A stretch of 8,078 bases of DNA from JBMYQA01 sp049600855 (GTDB lineage Bacteria > Bacteroidota > Bacteroidia > Cytophagales > Flammeovirgaceae), in assembly GCA_049600855.1 (NCBI GenBank), contig JBMYQA010000281.1, forward strand, positions 1-8,078. Direction: 5' to 3'. A program made the position numbers and the translations under genes. Below are positions 1 to 6,007 of the stretch, one piece after another. Within the stretch, counting starts at the first letter, position 1; the number at the start of each line of letters is the position of its first letter. The notes under the pieces were generated by a model. That model saw only the letters and a list, made by a program, of their open reading frames with translations. It was not told where the DNA came from and ran no database searches.

Positions 1-23
1 CTAGCAACTCTTAGGCAAATTAC

Positions 24-31
24 TATATTTG
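24..31 (+). promoter_or_regulatory. Candidate -7 promoter element for pfkA
   Basis: The octamer TATATTTG fits exactly the TAnnTTTG -7 consensus known for the main sigma factor of Bacteroidota. It lies 75 bases before the pfkA TTG start, which would give a leader of about 70 bases. No TTG-type -33 element is visible at the expected distance; that position falls within the first few bases of the window. The call therefore rests on one half of the promoter only. Nothing else in bases 1-23 can be assigned. Confidence 0.35.
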
Positions 32-72
32 GTCTGTATAAATTTATGGGATATACGAACCCATCACAGACC
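31..72 (+). promoter_or_regulatory. Two-tier stem-loop in the pfkA leader
   Basis: GGTCTGT (31-37) pairs perfectly with ACAGACC (66-72). Inside it ATGGG (46-50) pairs perfectly with CCCAT (60-64), leaving a 9-base apical loop and an asymmetric internal loop (8 bases against 1). The structure begins at the last base of the candidate -7 box, so it could be a leader hairpin or a DNA operator overlapping the promoter. It has no U-tract after it on either strand, so it is not a standard terminator. It does not match a riboswitch class that I recognise. Confidence 0.45.
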
Positions 73-106
73 TGTTCAAAAGAAGTGAAACTTAACACAA
101 GCGAAA

Positions 107-1078
107 TTGAAAAAAATTGCAGTTTTCACATCAGGAGGAGATTCACCAGGCATGAACGCCTGCGTGAGGGCAGTAGTTCGAGGCGCGATATATAATGGAG
201 TAGAGGTTTACGGAATCATTAGAGGGTATAAAGGGATGATTGAAGGTGATTTTCGCGAGCTGAATTCCCACTCAGTAAGTAATATTATTCAACGCGGTGG
301 CACCATGTTGAAGTCGGCTCGTTCCGAAGAATTTCGAACGAAAATGGGACGAAAAAAAGCGTATGAAAACATCCAAAAGTTCGGTATTGAAGGCATGGTA
401 GCCATTGGCGGAAACGGCACATTCACTGGCGCTGAAATTTTCCACACTGAATATGGTATCCCAACAGTAGGTGTACCCGGCACCATTGATAACGACCTGT
501 ACGGTACAGATTACACCTTAGGCTTCGATACTGCCGTAAACACAGCATTAGAAGCTGTCGATAAAATTCGCGATACAGCAGATTCTCACGATCGTGTGTT
601 CTTCATCGAAGTAATGGGAAGAGACGCTGGCTATATTGCCATTCAAACAGGAATTGGTTGTGGCGCTGAGTTAGTGATGGTTCCCGAAAACCCCGATAGC
701 ATTGAAGATGTGATTGAAACCTTACGCTCAGGAAGAGATCGCGCAAAATCATCTGCAATTGTAGTAGTTGCCGAAGGAGAAGAAGTCGGCAGTGCGCATT
801 ACATTTCACTCAAGGTGAAAGAAGAACTTCCTAAAATGGATATTCGTGTAACCACGCTTGGTCACGTTCAGCGTGGAGGCGCACCAACGGCTATCGATCG
901 CATCTTAGGAAGCCGATTAGGACTAAATGCATTGGAAGGGTTACTCGATGGCAAAACTAATGTAATGGCAGGTATGATTAACGACAAAGTCGTGTTTACT
1001 CCTTTTGGCGATGCCATCAACAAGAAAAAGCCATTTAATAAAGACTTGATTAAAATGGTGAATATTTTGAGTATTTGA
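107..1078 (+). CDS. pfkA: ATP-dependent 6-phosphofructokinase
   Basis: Cytoplasmic enzyme that phosphorylates fructose 6-phosphate to fructose 1,6-bisphosphate, the committing step of glycolysis. The protein has 323 residues, the usual bacterial PfkA length. Visible motifs: GGDSPGMNA (10-18), AR at 71-72, GGNGTFTGA (101-109), PGTIDND (124-130, catalytic Asp128), SHDR (160-163), EVMGRDAG (168-175), Glu223 and LGHVQRGG (251-258). Gly104 and Gly125 in the positions that are Asp and Lys in pyrophosphate enzymes point to ATP as donor. The allosteric-site residues Arg21, Arg25, Arg155 and Glu188 look retained. Oddity: the Mg-ATP aspartate of the GGDG motif (Asp103 in E. coli) is Asn here. The start is TTG: an in-frame TGA at 86-88 and the lack of any ATG before the conserved KKIAVFTSGGD leave no other choice. 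No clear Shine-Dalgarno site is seen, as is usual in Bacteroidota. The gene appears monocistronic and converges on the efflux operon. Confidence 0.96.
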   Translation: MKKIAVFTSGGDSPGMNACVRAVVRGAIYNGVEVYGIIRGYKGMIEGDFRELNSHSVSNIIQRGGTMLKSARSEEFRTKMGRKKAYENIQKFGIEGMVAIGGNGTFTGAEIFHTEYGIPTVGVPGTIDNDLYGTDYTLGFDTAVNTALEAVDKIRDTADSHDRVFFIEVMGRDAGYIAIQTGIGCGAELVMVPENPDSIEDVIETLRSGRDRAKSSAIVVVAEGEEVGSAHYISLKVKEELPKMDIRVTTLGHVQRGGAPTAIDRILGSRLGLNALEGLLDGKTNVMAGMINDKVVFTPFGDAINKKKPFNKDLIKMVNILSI

Positions 1079-1081
1079 TTT

Positions 1082-1144
1082 AATGATAGCTACTTGATAA
1101 GTACAGACAAGGCATCGCCTTGTCCGTACGGGCAGCTATTCATT
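1082..1144. repeat. Imperfect palindrome filling the gap between convergent genes
   Basis: The core is a 13-pair stem with one mismatch: 1101-1113 pairs with 1117-1129 around a 3-base loop ATC, and only A1105 opposite C1125 fails. An outer stem pairs ATAGCT (1086-1091) with AGCTAT (1134-1139) and, past a one-base bulge, AATG (1082-1085) with CATT (1141-1144). The palindrome runs from just after the pfkA stop to the first base of the pump gene's stop codon. It lacks a T-run on either side, so it is not a textbook intrinsic terminator, although it may still stop or protect both transcripts. Its shape, a GC-richer hairpin around GACAAGGC/GCCTTGTC, recalls the dispersed REP-like palindromes found between genes in many Bacteroidota and cyanobacteria. 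One copy cannot prove that. Confidence 0.55.
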
Positions 1145-4100
1145 TATGCATTCACCAACTCCATTGCTTCCTTTTCTTCCCCACCCTCTTCTGGATCTAT
1201 TCGATTTTTGCTGGTAAACCATTTATACAAAATTGGGACAATCAATAAAGTTAATAAGGTAGAGGAAATCATTCCCCCAATGATCGTCCATCCTAATGGT
1301 GACCACAAATTGCTATTGGTTAAGGTTAAAGGTAATAAACCTACAATAGTGGTTAGCGTTGTTAAGATAATTGGTGTAAAACGGGTTTCAGCGGCCTTCA
1401 TAATGGCTTCTTTGAGTTCCGTTCCTTTGGCTAGTAATTGATTGCTGTAATCCACCAAAATAATGGAGTTGTTTACCACAATCCCTACCAAACTGGTGAA
1501 TCCTACAAAAGCAAAGAAGCTAAAAGAAAACCCTGTAATGTATAAGGCCAAAATGGAGCCTGCAAAGGCCAATGGAATGGCCGAAAATACGACAAACGGC
1601 TGTTTGAATGATCGAAATTGCAACACCAATACGGCAAAGATCAGAACTAAAGCTGCAATGAGAATTTGCCCTAAGCCTCCAAACGATTCTTGTTGCCCTT
1701 CATACTCCCCTGCAACATAATATCCATAATTTTCAGGGAATTCATAGTTATCCAGTTGGGCAATGATCTCTTCGGTTACTTCAGCCGTTTTATAGCCTTC
1801 TAACACATTGGCCGTAATCGTGACATTTCGCTCATAGTTGTAATGGAAAATCTTAGAGGCACTCGGCTGAAAGGTTAAGTCTGCCACCTGACGGAGTGGT
1901 ACTTGTGCTCCAGCCATGGTGGTAATGTAAATTTTATTAAAATCATCAATGGTCATTTCCTCATCAAAAGGCATACGCACCACCATGTCGTACTTATCGC
2001 CACTTTTGAGGTTCACTTCTCCCAAATTTAACCCCGTCAAACCAGCTCTTACGGTTAAATCTACATCATTTAAAGGTAATCCAATCAATCCTGCCTTATC
2101 CCGATTAACAGCTACTTTCAACTCTGTTTTACTAATGGCAAAAGGATTATCGACATTCAAGGTTCCTTTCGTTTGGGTAATCATTTGCTCTACATCGAGA
2201 CTTAACTTTTTTAAGACTGCTAAATCTTGTCCCAGTACTCGAATTGCTATGGGTGCTTCATATGGAGGTCCATTTTTGAGTTCATCGACTGTAATTCGCG
2301 CTCCTGTATACTGATCAAAATTCATTCGGAGCCAATCTAAGAATGGATAAAAAGAATCTTGCTCCCATTCTTTCAAATTGATCACAATTTGTCCATAAGA
2401 TTTATCAAAGTTTTGCGGGGAACGATTATAATACACTCGTGGATTTCCATGCCCAATATTGGTTGCATAGTTACTGACCAAATCTACCGTATCAATCAGG
2501 CTTTCTACCCAATCCACCGCTTCTTGAGTTTTGTTCATATTCGTTCCCTCGGGCGTTTTAATATCGACCAATACCAAACCTTTATCAGCCGTTGGGAAAA
2601 AGCTCACCCCAACAACGGGAAATAGCATGATACTTCCCACAAATGACAATATTGAGATTATGAGAATCACAAATGGCCATTTTAAAGAAAATCGGAGCAT
2701 TGGGCGGTACACATTTTCAATCACAGTCGCTAAAAAGCGCTCAATTAACTTCGGTTCTGTTCTTGGCTTAAATTTTAGGAACTTACTCGAAAGCAGTGGT
2801 GTAAATGTCAATGCTAATAACAGGGAAGCAATCAAGCAACAGATCACGATAACGGGTAAAGCACGCAAAAACTCACCTGGCCCGTTATTCAACATGATTA
2901 ATGGGAAGAAGGACAATACGGTCGTTACCGTAGAACTGACTACCGGCCAACCCACTTCAGAAGTTGCCAAGATAGCTGCTTCTTTAATTCGATAACCATC
3001 CTTTAAAAAGCGATTGATGTTTTCAATGACCACAATGCCGTTGTCTACTAACAAACCAAGCGCGATCACCAAGCCAGCAATTGAAATTTGATTCATGCCA
3101 TAGCCTAAAAAGTCTAAAGCGCCAATGGCCATAATGACCGAAGTGGGAATTACAGTCATCACAATCAGCGAGGAGCGACCATCTAAAAAGATAAATAGAA
3201 TGGCTCCAACAAGTAAAATACCTTGCAATAGGTTTAAGAAGAAATCGTTGATTCGCGCTTCAACTGCAGGCGCTTGAATAAATGCGGATTCTAACTGAAT
3301 CGAATGAGGCAAAGACGTTTTAAATTCGTCAATGATTTGATTGACCTGCTCAGAAACATCCAAAATATTCTTACCGCCTTTTTGCGTCACAGATAAAAAG
3401 ATGGCACGTTCTCCATTGAAACGTCCTTTGTAAGTTTCATCTTCGTAGCCAAGCGTGACCTCCGCAATATCTTTCAAGTAAACAATGCGATCGTTATACG
3501 CATTAACCACCGAGTTTTGAATTTCCTCCAAGGATTTGTACCCCCCACTCGTTTGGATATTAAATACCTTTGTACCAGCATTAACAGTTCCACCAGGCAC
3601 CGTCGTATTATTTCCTTGTAGTATGCCTACAACCTGTTTGAGTGGAATATTTTGCGCAGCCATTTTCTGAAAATCTAACGAGACTTTAATTTGCTCTTCA
3701 GGATAGGCTTCAATCTCCACATCGCGCACCCCTGAGAGTTTATCTAATCTAGCCTCCAAGCGTTCTGCTTGCTGCACTAGTTGTTTATAGGGTGCATCTT
3801 CTGATACAAATGCCAGTTGGAAAATATTGACATCAAGCGGCGATACTTTGCTAATATCTAGTTTTAAAATCCCATTGGGTAATTCAGATTGAATATTTCC
3901 AATGGCAACGGATATTTCATCAAACTTATCATCGATATCAATGCCAAACTTGGCATCAATACGCATGAACAAAATGCCTTCTTGAATGGTCGTTTGAACC
4001 TTTTCAATCTCTTCAATTTCTTTCAGCACATCCTCAATCGGGTCTCCCACCAGTTTTTCCATATCTTGCGGACTCGTGCCTGGATATACCACCAATACCC

Positions 4101-4236
4101 GATAAATCGGAAAGTTAGTGTCTGGGTCCTCTGACCGCGGCATCGTTATGAAAGAGATGAAACCTGTTAATACAGATAGGAATACCAAAATGAGCACAAA
4201 TTGGTAATTTGCTATGGCTATTTTGGGGAGTTTCAT
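1144..4236 (-). CDS. RND multidrug efflux pump, HAE-1 (AcrB-like) family
   Basis: Inner-membrane proton/substrate antiporter, the motor of a tripartite efflux system. The length of 1030 residues is normal for the family. The topology is typical: TM1 at about 12-31, a first periplasmic porter/docking half, TM2-TM6 at about 335-482, TM7 at about 518-540, a second periplasmic half, and TM8-TM12 at about 856-1005. The TM4 motif is GLLVDNGIVVIEN (394-406) and the TM10 motif is LVGIVVNNSIILVDY (916-930); GPPYEAPIAIRVLG (656-669) is the usual second-half porter motif. Against the AcrB relay, Asp398 matches D407, Arg952 matches R971 and Thr959 matches T978. D408 is Asn399 and K940 is Asn922, a pair of changes I associate with another HAE-1 subgroup. 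The tail (1010-1030) is acidic and cytoplasmic. ATG start with an A-rich leader. It is the last gene of the operon, 65 bases after the thioesterase. Drugs, dyes, bile salts or lipids are plausible substrates; the sequence does not say which. Confidence 0.96.
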   Translation of the reverse strand: MKLPKIAIANYQFVLILVFLSVLTGFISFITMPRSEDPDTNFPIYRVLVVYPGTSPQDMEKLVGDPIEDVLKEIEEIEKVQTTIQEGILFMRIDAKFGIDIDDKFDEISVAIGNIQSELPNGILKLDISKVSPLDVNIFQLAFVSEDAPYKQLVQQAERLEARLDKLSGVRDVEIEAYPEEQIKVSLDFQKMAAQNIPLKQVVGILQGNNTTVPGGTVNAGTKVFNIQTSGGYKSLEEIQNSVVNAYNDRIVYLKDIAEVTLGYEDETYKGRFNGERAIFLSVTQKGGKNILDVSEQVNQIIDEFKTSLPHSIQLESAFIQAPAVEARINDFFLNLLQGILLVGAILFIFLDGRSSLIVMTVIPTSVIMAIGALDFLGYGMNQISIAGLVIALGLLVDNGIVVIENINRFLKDGYRIKEAAILATSEVGWPVVSSTVTTVLSFFPLIMLNNGPGEFLRALPVIVICCLIASLLLALTFTPLLSSKFLKFKPRTEPKLIERFLATVIENVYRPMLRFSLKWPFVILIISILSFVGSIMLFPVVGVSFFPTADKGLVLVDIKTPEGTNMNKTQEAVDWVESLIDTVDLVSNYATNIGHGNPRVYYNRSPQNFDKSYGQIVINLKEWEQDSFYPFLDWLRMNFDQYTGARITVDELKNGPPYEAPIAIRVLGQDLAVLKKLSLDVEQMITQTKGTLNVDNPFAISKTELKVAVNRDKAGLIGLPLNDVDLTVRAGLTGLNLGEVNLKSGDKYDMVVRMPFDEEMTIDDFNKIYITTMAGAQVPLRQVADLTFQPSASKIFHYNYERNVTITANVLEGYKTAEVTEEIIAQLDNYEFPENYGYYVAGEYEGQQESFGGLGQILIAALVLIFAVLVLQFRSFKQPFVVFSAIPLAFAGSILALYITGFSFSFFAFVGFTSLVGIVVNNSIILVDYSNQLLAKGTELKEAIMKAAETRFTPIILTTLTTIVGLLPLTLTNSNLWSPLGWTIIGGMISSTLLTLLIVPILYKWFTSKNRIDPEEGGEEKEAMELVNA

Positions 4237-4250
4237 TATGATTATTTTTT

Positions 4251-4277
4251 AAAACTGAAGTGTATGCCTCCAGTTTT
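4251..4277 (-). promoter_or_regulatory. Intercistronic hairpin just before the pump gene
   Basis: On the minus strand AAAACTGGAG pairs with CTTCAGTTTT around a 7-base loop, giving a 10-pair stem with one G-T wobble. The hairpin ends 14 bases before the pump ATG and is followed by an A-rich run. It fills much of the 65-base gap after the thioesterase stop codon. The stem is AT-rich and has no U-tract beyond its own last bases, so a weak attenuator, a processing or stability element, or a translation-modulating structure are all possible. Confidence 0.4.
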
Positions 4278-4301
4278 GAGTTAATGATTCAACTAAGAAG
4301 C

Positions 4302-4721
4302 TTACTTGTGATCAATCACCGCCATGGTTATGCGACTGATGCAGACTAATTCCTCCGCCTCATTGGTGATTTTAATTTCCCAAACGTGCGTTCGTTTTCC
4401 AATGTGCACCGGTTTGGCAACCCCTAACACATAGCCCTCCTTGACACCTTTGATATGATTCGCATTAATTTCTAGGCCCACACAATACTGTTTCGCAGGA
4501 TTTACAAACAGTGTAGCGCCAATGCTGCCTAGCGACTCTGCCAATACTACCGAAGCACCTCCATGTAATAAGCCAAAAGGCTGTTGGGTTCGATGATCTA
4601 CAGGCATTTTTGCAGCAACGTGATGCTGATCAACACTTACTATCTCTATCCCAAGGTGTTTCACCATATTGGTTTCACAAAATGCTTTAATTTGTTCTAA
4701 ATTTGGGGTTAAGTCAGCCAT
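4302..4721 (-). CDS. menI: Hotdog-fold acyl-CoA thioesterase, MenI/YdiI-like
   Basis: Predicted cytoplasmic thioesterase of the PaaI/YdiI hotdog family; E. coli YdiI (MenI) hydrolyses 1,4-dihydroxy-2-naphthoyl-CoA in menaquinone synthesis. The length of 139 residues matches YdiI closely. The segment MPVDHRTQQPFGLLHGGASVV (39-59) and the following LAESLGS are almost the same as I recall from YdiI, and carry the active-site set Gln47, His53 and Glu62. GLEINANHI (82-90) and the downstream strand HIGKRTHVWEI (106-116) also fit. Menaquinone is the usual quinone of Bacteroidota, which suits a MenI role, but YdiI-type enzymes accept several acyl-CoAs, so the substrate is inferred. ATG start, 50 bases after the adaptor stop and 65 before the pump. 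It is an unusual passenger between two efflux subunits. Hotdog fold certain; MenI assignment likely. Confidence 0.9.
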   Translation of the reverse strand: MADLTPNLEQIKAFCETNMVKHLGIEIVSVDQHHVAAKMPVDHRTQQPFGLLHGGASVVLAESLGSIGATLFVNPAKQYCVGLEINANHIKGVKEGYVLGVAKPVHIGKRTHVWEIKITNEAEELVCISRITMAVIDHK

Positions 4722-4771
4722 ATGTTAAGACAGGTTAATGAGGTATATATAAAATCAGTGAAATTATAGGA

Positions 4772-5857
4772 TTACTTAATAGCCATCCCATCTATATTCC
4801 CTTCGATACGGATCGCTGTATTTTCGCCCAAATACATATTTCCATCCATAATGACTTGGTTAGCGCCTTTTAAGTCATCGGCAGGAACCACAAAAAAGTT
4901 ACTACCAATATCCAGCGGCCTCACCATGAGTCGAGTTGCTTTTTGCCCGTCAGCAGAAGGCGTATACACATAAGCCCGATCATGCGTTGCTTCTACTAAA
5001 GCTCCAAGTGGTAAGCGGTAATGACTGGCTTGATTGGAAGGATAGATTTTCACTTTTCCAACAAAGCCTTTTTTTAACACCAAATCTGATGCAGCTAGGG
5101 TTAACTCCACCTCAAATGTACCTGTGCGCGGATCAGAAGATGCTGCAAGCTCTGACACTTTAGCTGAAAACGTTTCTCCCCGATAAGCATCAAAGGTCAC
5201 TTCAGCTTTGTCTCCTATTTTCAATCGAACGACATCTTTATCGGCTAAGCCAATTCGGATGACTTGTGCGCCTGTAGTTGCGCCAATAAAAAACACAGGT
5301 GTTCCAGGACCGATCAACTCTTGGCGTTCGGCAAATCGTTTCAACACTTTGCCATTACTAGGTGCATAAATTGCGGCATACTTCTGGTTAAATAAAGCGA
5401 TTTTCAAGTTAGACGCTGCCACTTCTAATCCCGTTTTAGCATTTTGAACTTGTTCGAGGGTGGCTACAGAATCTGCATAGAGATTTTGAGCACGCTTGAG
5501 ATCTCTTTCCGATTTATCTACTGCACTTTGCGCTTGTCTGACGCGCGCATTGATTTCTGCTTGCTCCAATCGCGCAAGTAACTGCCCTTTTCGAACACGC
5601 TGTCCTTCTTCCACAAAAATCTGTTCAATAATTCCACCAACTTTAAATGAAAGTTTGGTTTCTGATTTTGAGCTCAACACCCCACTACTGATAATTGGCA
5701 AGGGTTGATTCGTTGCTTTCACATTGATTACCTTGACATTAATGGGCTTACTGGCAGATGGCTGCACCGATGACTGTTCCTTTTCTTTTCCACAGGCGAC
5801 TATGAGAAATAGGCCAAAAACCAAAAAAGAAATGTCTTTGAGTTTTAAGTTTTTCAT
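4772..5857 (-). CDS. Efflux membrane fusion protein (AcrA/HlyD-like), lipoprotein
   Basis: Periplasmic adaptor that joins the RND pump to the TolC channel. It has 361 residues, normal for the family. The N-terminus is a lipoprotein signal with lipobox IVAC and acylated Cys22, so it is expected to be tethered to a membrane. Domains follow the usual order: first lipoyl half around 66-98 (FKVGGIIEQIFVEEGQRVRKG region), a coiled-coil alpha-hairpin at about 100-160 (QAQSAVDKSERDLKRAQNLY), second lipoyl half at about 164-192 (YAPSNGKVLKRF...PVFFIG), a beta-barrel at about 197-275 containing SSDPRTGTFEVEL, and a membrane-proximal domain to the end. The short hairpin fits an adaptor that meets a TolC-type partner tip to tip. 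ATG start with an A/T-rich leader. It lies 150 bases after tolC, and that gap holds a large inverted repeat; the thioesterase follows at 50 bases. Confidence 0.96.
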   Translation of the reverse strand: MKNLKLKDISFLVFGLFLIVACGKEKEQSSVQPSASKPINVKVINVKATNQPLPIISSGVLSSKSETKLSFKVGGIIEQIFVEEGQRVRKGQLLARLEQAEINARVRQAQSAVDKSERDLKRAQNLYADSVATLEQVQNAKTGLEVAASNLKIALFNQKYAAIYAPSNGKVLKRFAERQELIGPGTPVFFIGATTGAQVIRIGLADKDVVRLKIGDKAEVTFDAYRGETFSAKVSELAASSDPRTGTFEVELTLAASDLVLKKGFVGKVKIYPSNQASHYRLPLGALVEATHDRAYVYTPSADGQKATRLMVRPLDIGSNFFVVPADDLKGANQVIMDGNMYLGENTAIRIEGNIDGMAIK

Positions 5858-5890
5858 TTGAAAATTTATTCAATATGCTAACAATCAATT

Positions 5891-5978
5891 CATTAAATTC
5901 GTTGAATCTGTCTTGGAAAAGCAGCAAATGCCACCTTTCCAAGCTTAGATTCCACTCAACATGAAACTGCATTTAATG
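5891..5978 (-). repeat. Long imperfect inverted repeat between tolC and the adaptor gene
   Basis: The 150-base gap between tolC and the adaptor gene contains nested matching arms: CATTAAAT (5891-5898) with ATTTAATG (5971-5978), GTTGA (5901-5905) with TCAAC (5956-5960), ATCT (5906-5909) with AGAT (5947-5950), and CTTGGAAA (5912-5919) with TTTCCAAG (5936-5943). The order is kept throughout, and the right arm is longer through small insertions of roughly 2 to 8 bases. It thus looks like an inverted duplication in which one arm has lost short pieces. In the operon mRNA it would form a long interrupted hairpin about 34 bases before the adaptor ATG. It has no T-run and does not look like an ordinary terminator. 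The rest of the gap shows nothing I can assign. Confidence 0.55.
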
Positions 5979-6007
5979 TGGCGTTCTTGCAATTTCTTTT
6001 AGTCAGG

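Noticed and set aside
473..505. Pyrophosphate-dependent PFK as an alternative reading, prompted by the unusual GGNG motif.
   Set aside because: The motif is PGTIDND rather than PKTIDND, and Gly follows Asn103, both of which fit the ATP-dependent class.
1094..2995. Several + strand open frames opposite the pump gene, the longest about 154 codons (2531-2995).
   Set aside because: They lie wholly antisense to a certain gene, show no recognisable domain, and have the low-complexity look of reverse reading of a membrane protein.
5858..5890. Possible promoter for the adaptor (TTG, 17-base spacer, TAAATTTT on the minus strand).
   Set aside because: The -7 match is imperfect and would place the transcript start almost at the ATG in AT-rich DNA, where such matches are common.
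5748..5972. A 74-codon minus-strand frame overlapping the start of the adaptor gene and the inverted repeat.
   Set aside because: Its second half overlaps the conserved adaptor start in another frame, and it has no family resemblance or leader.
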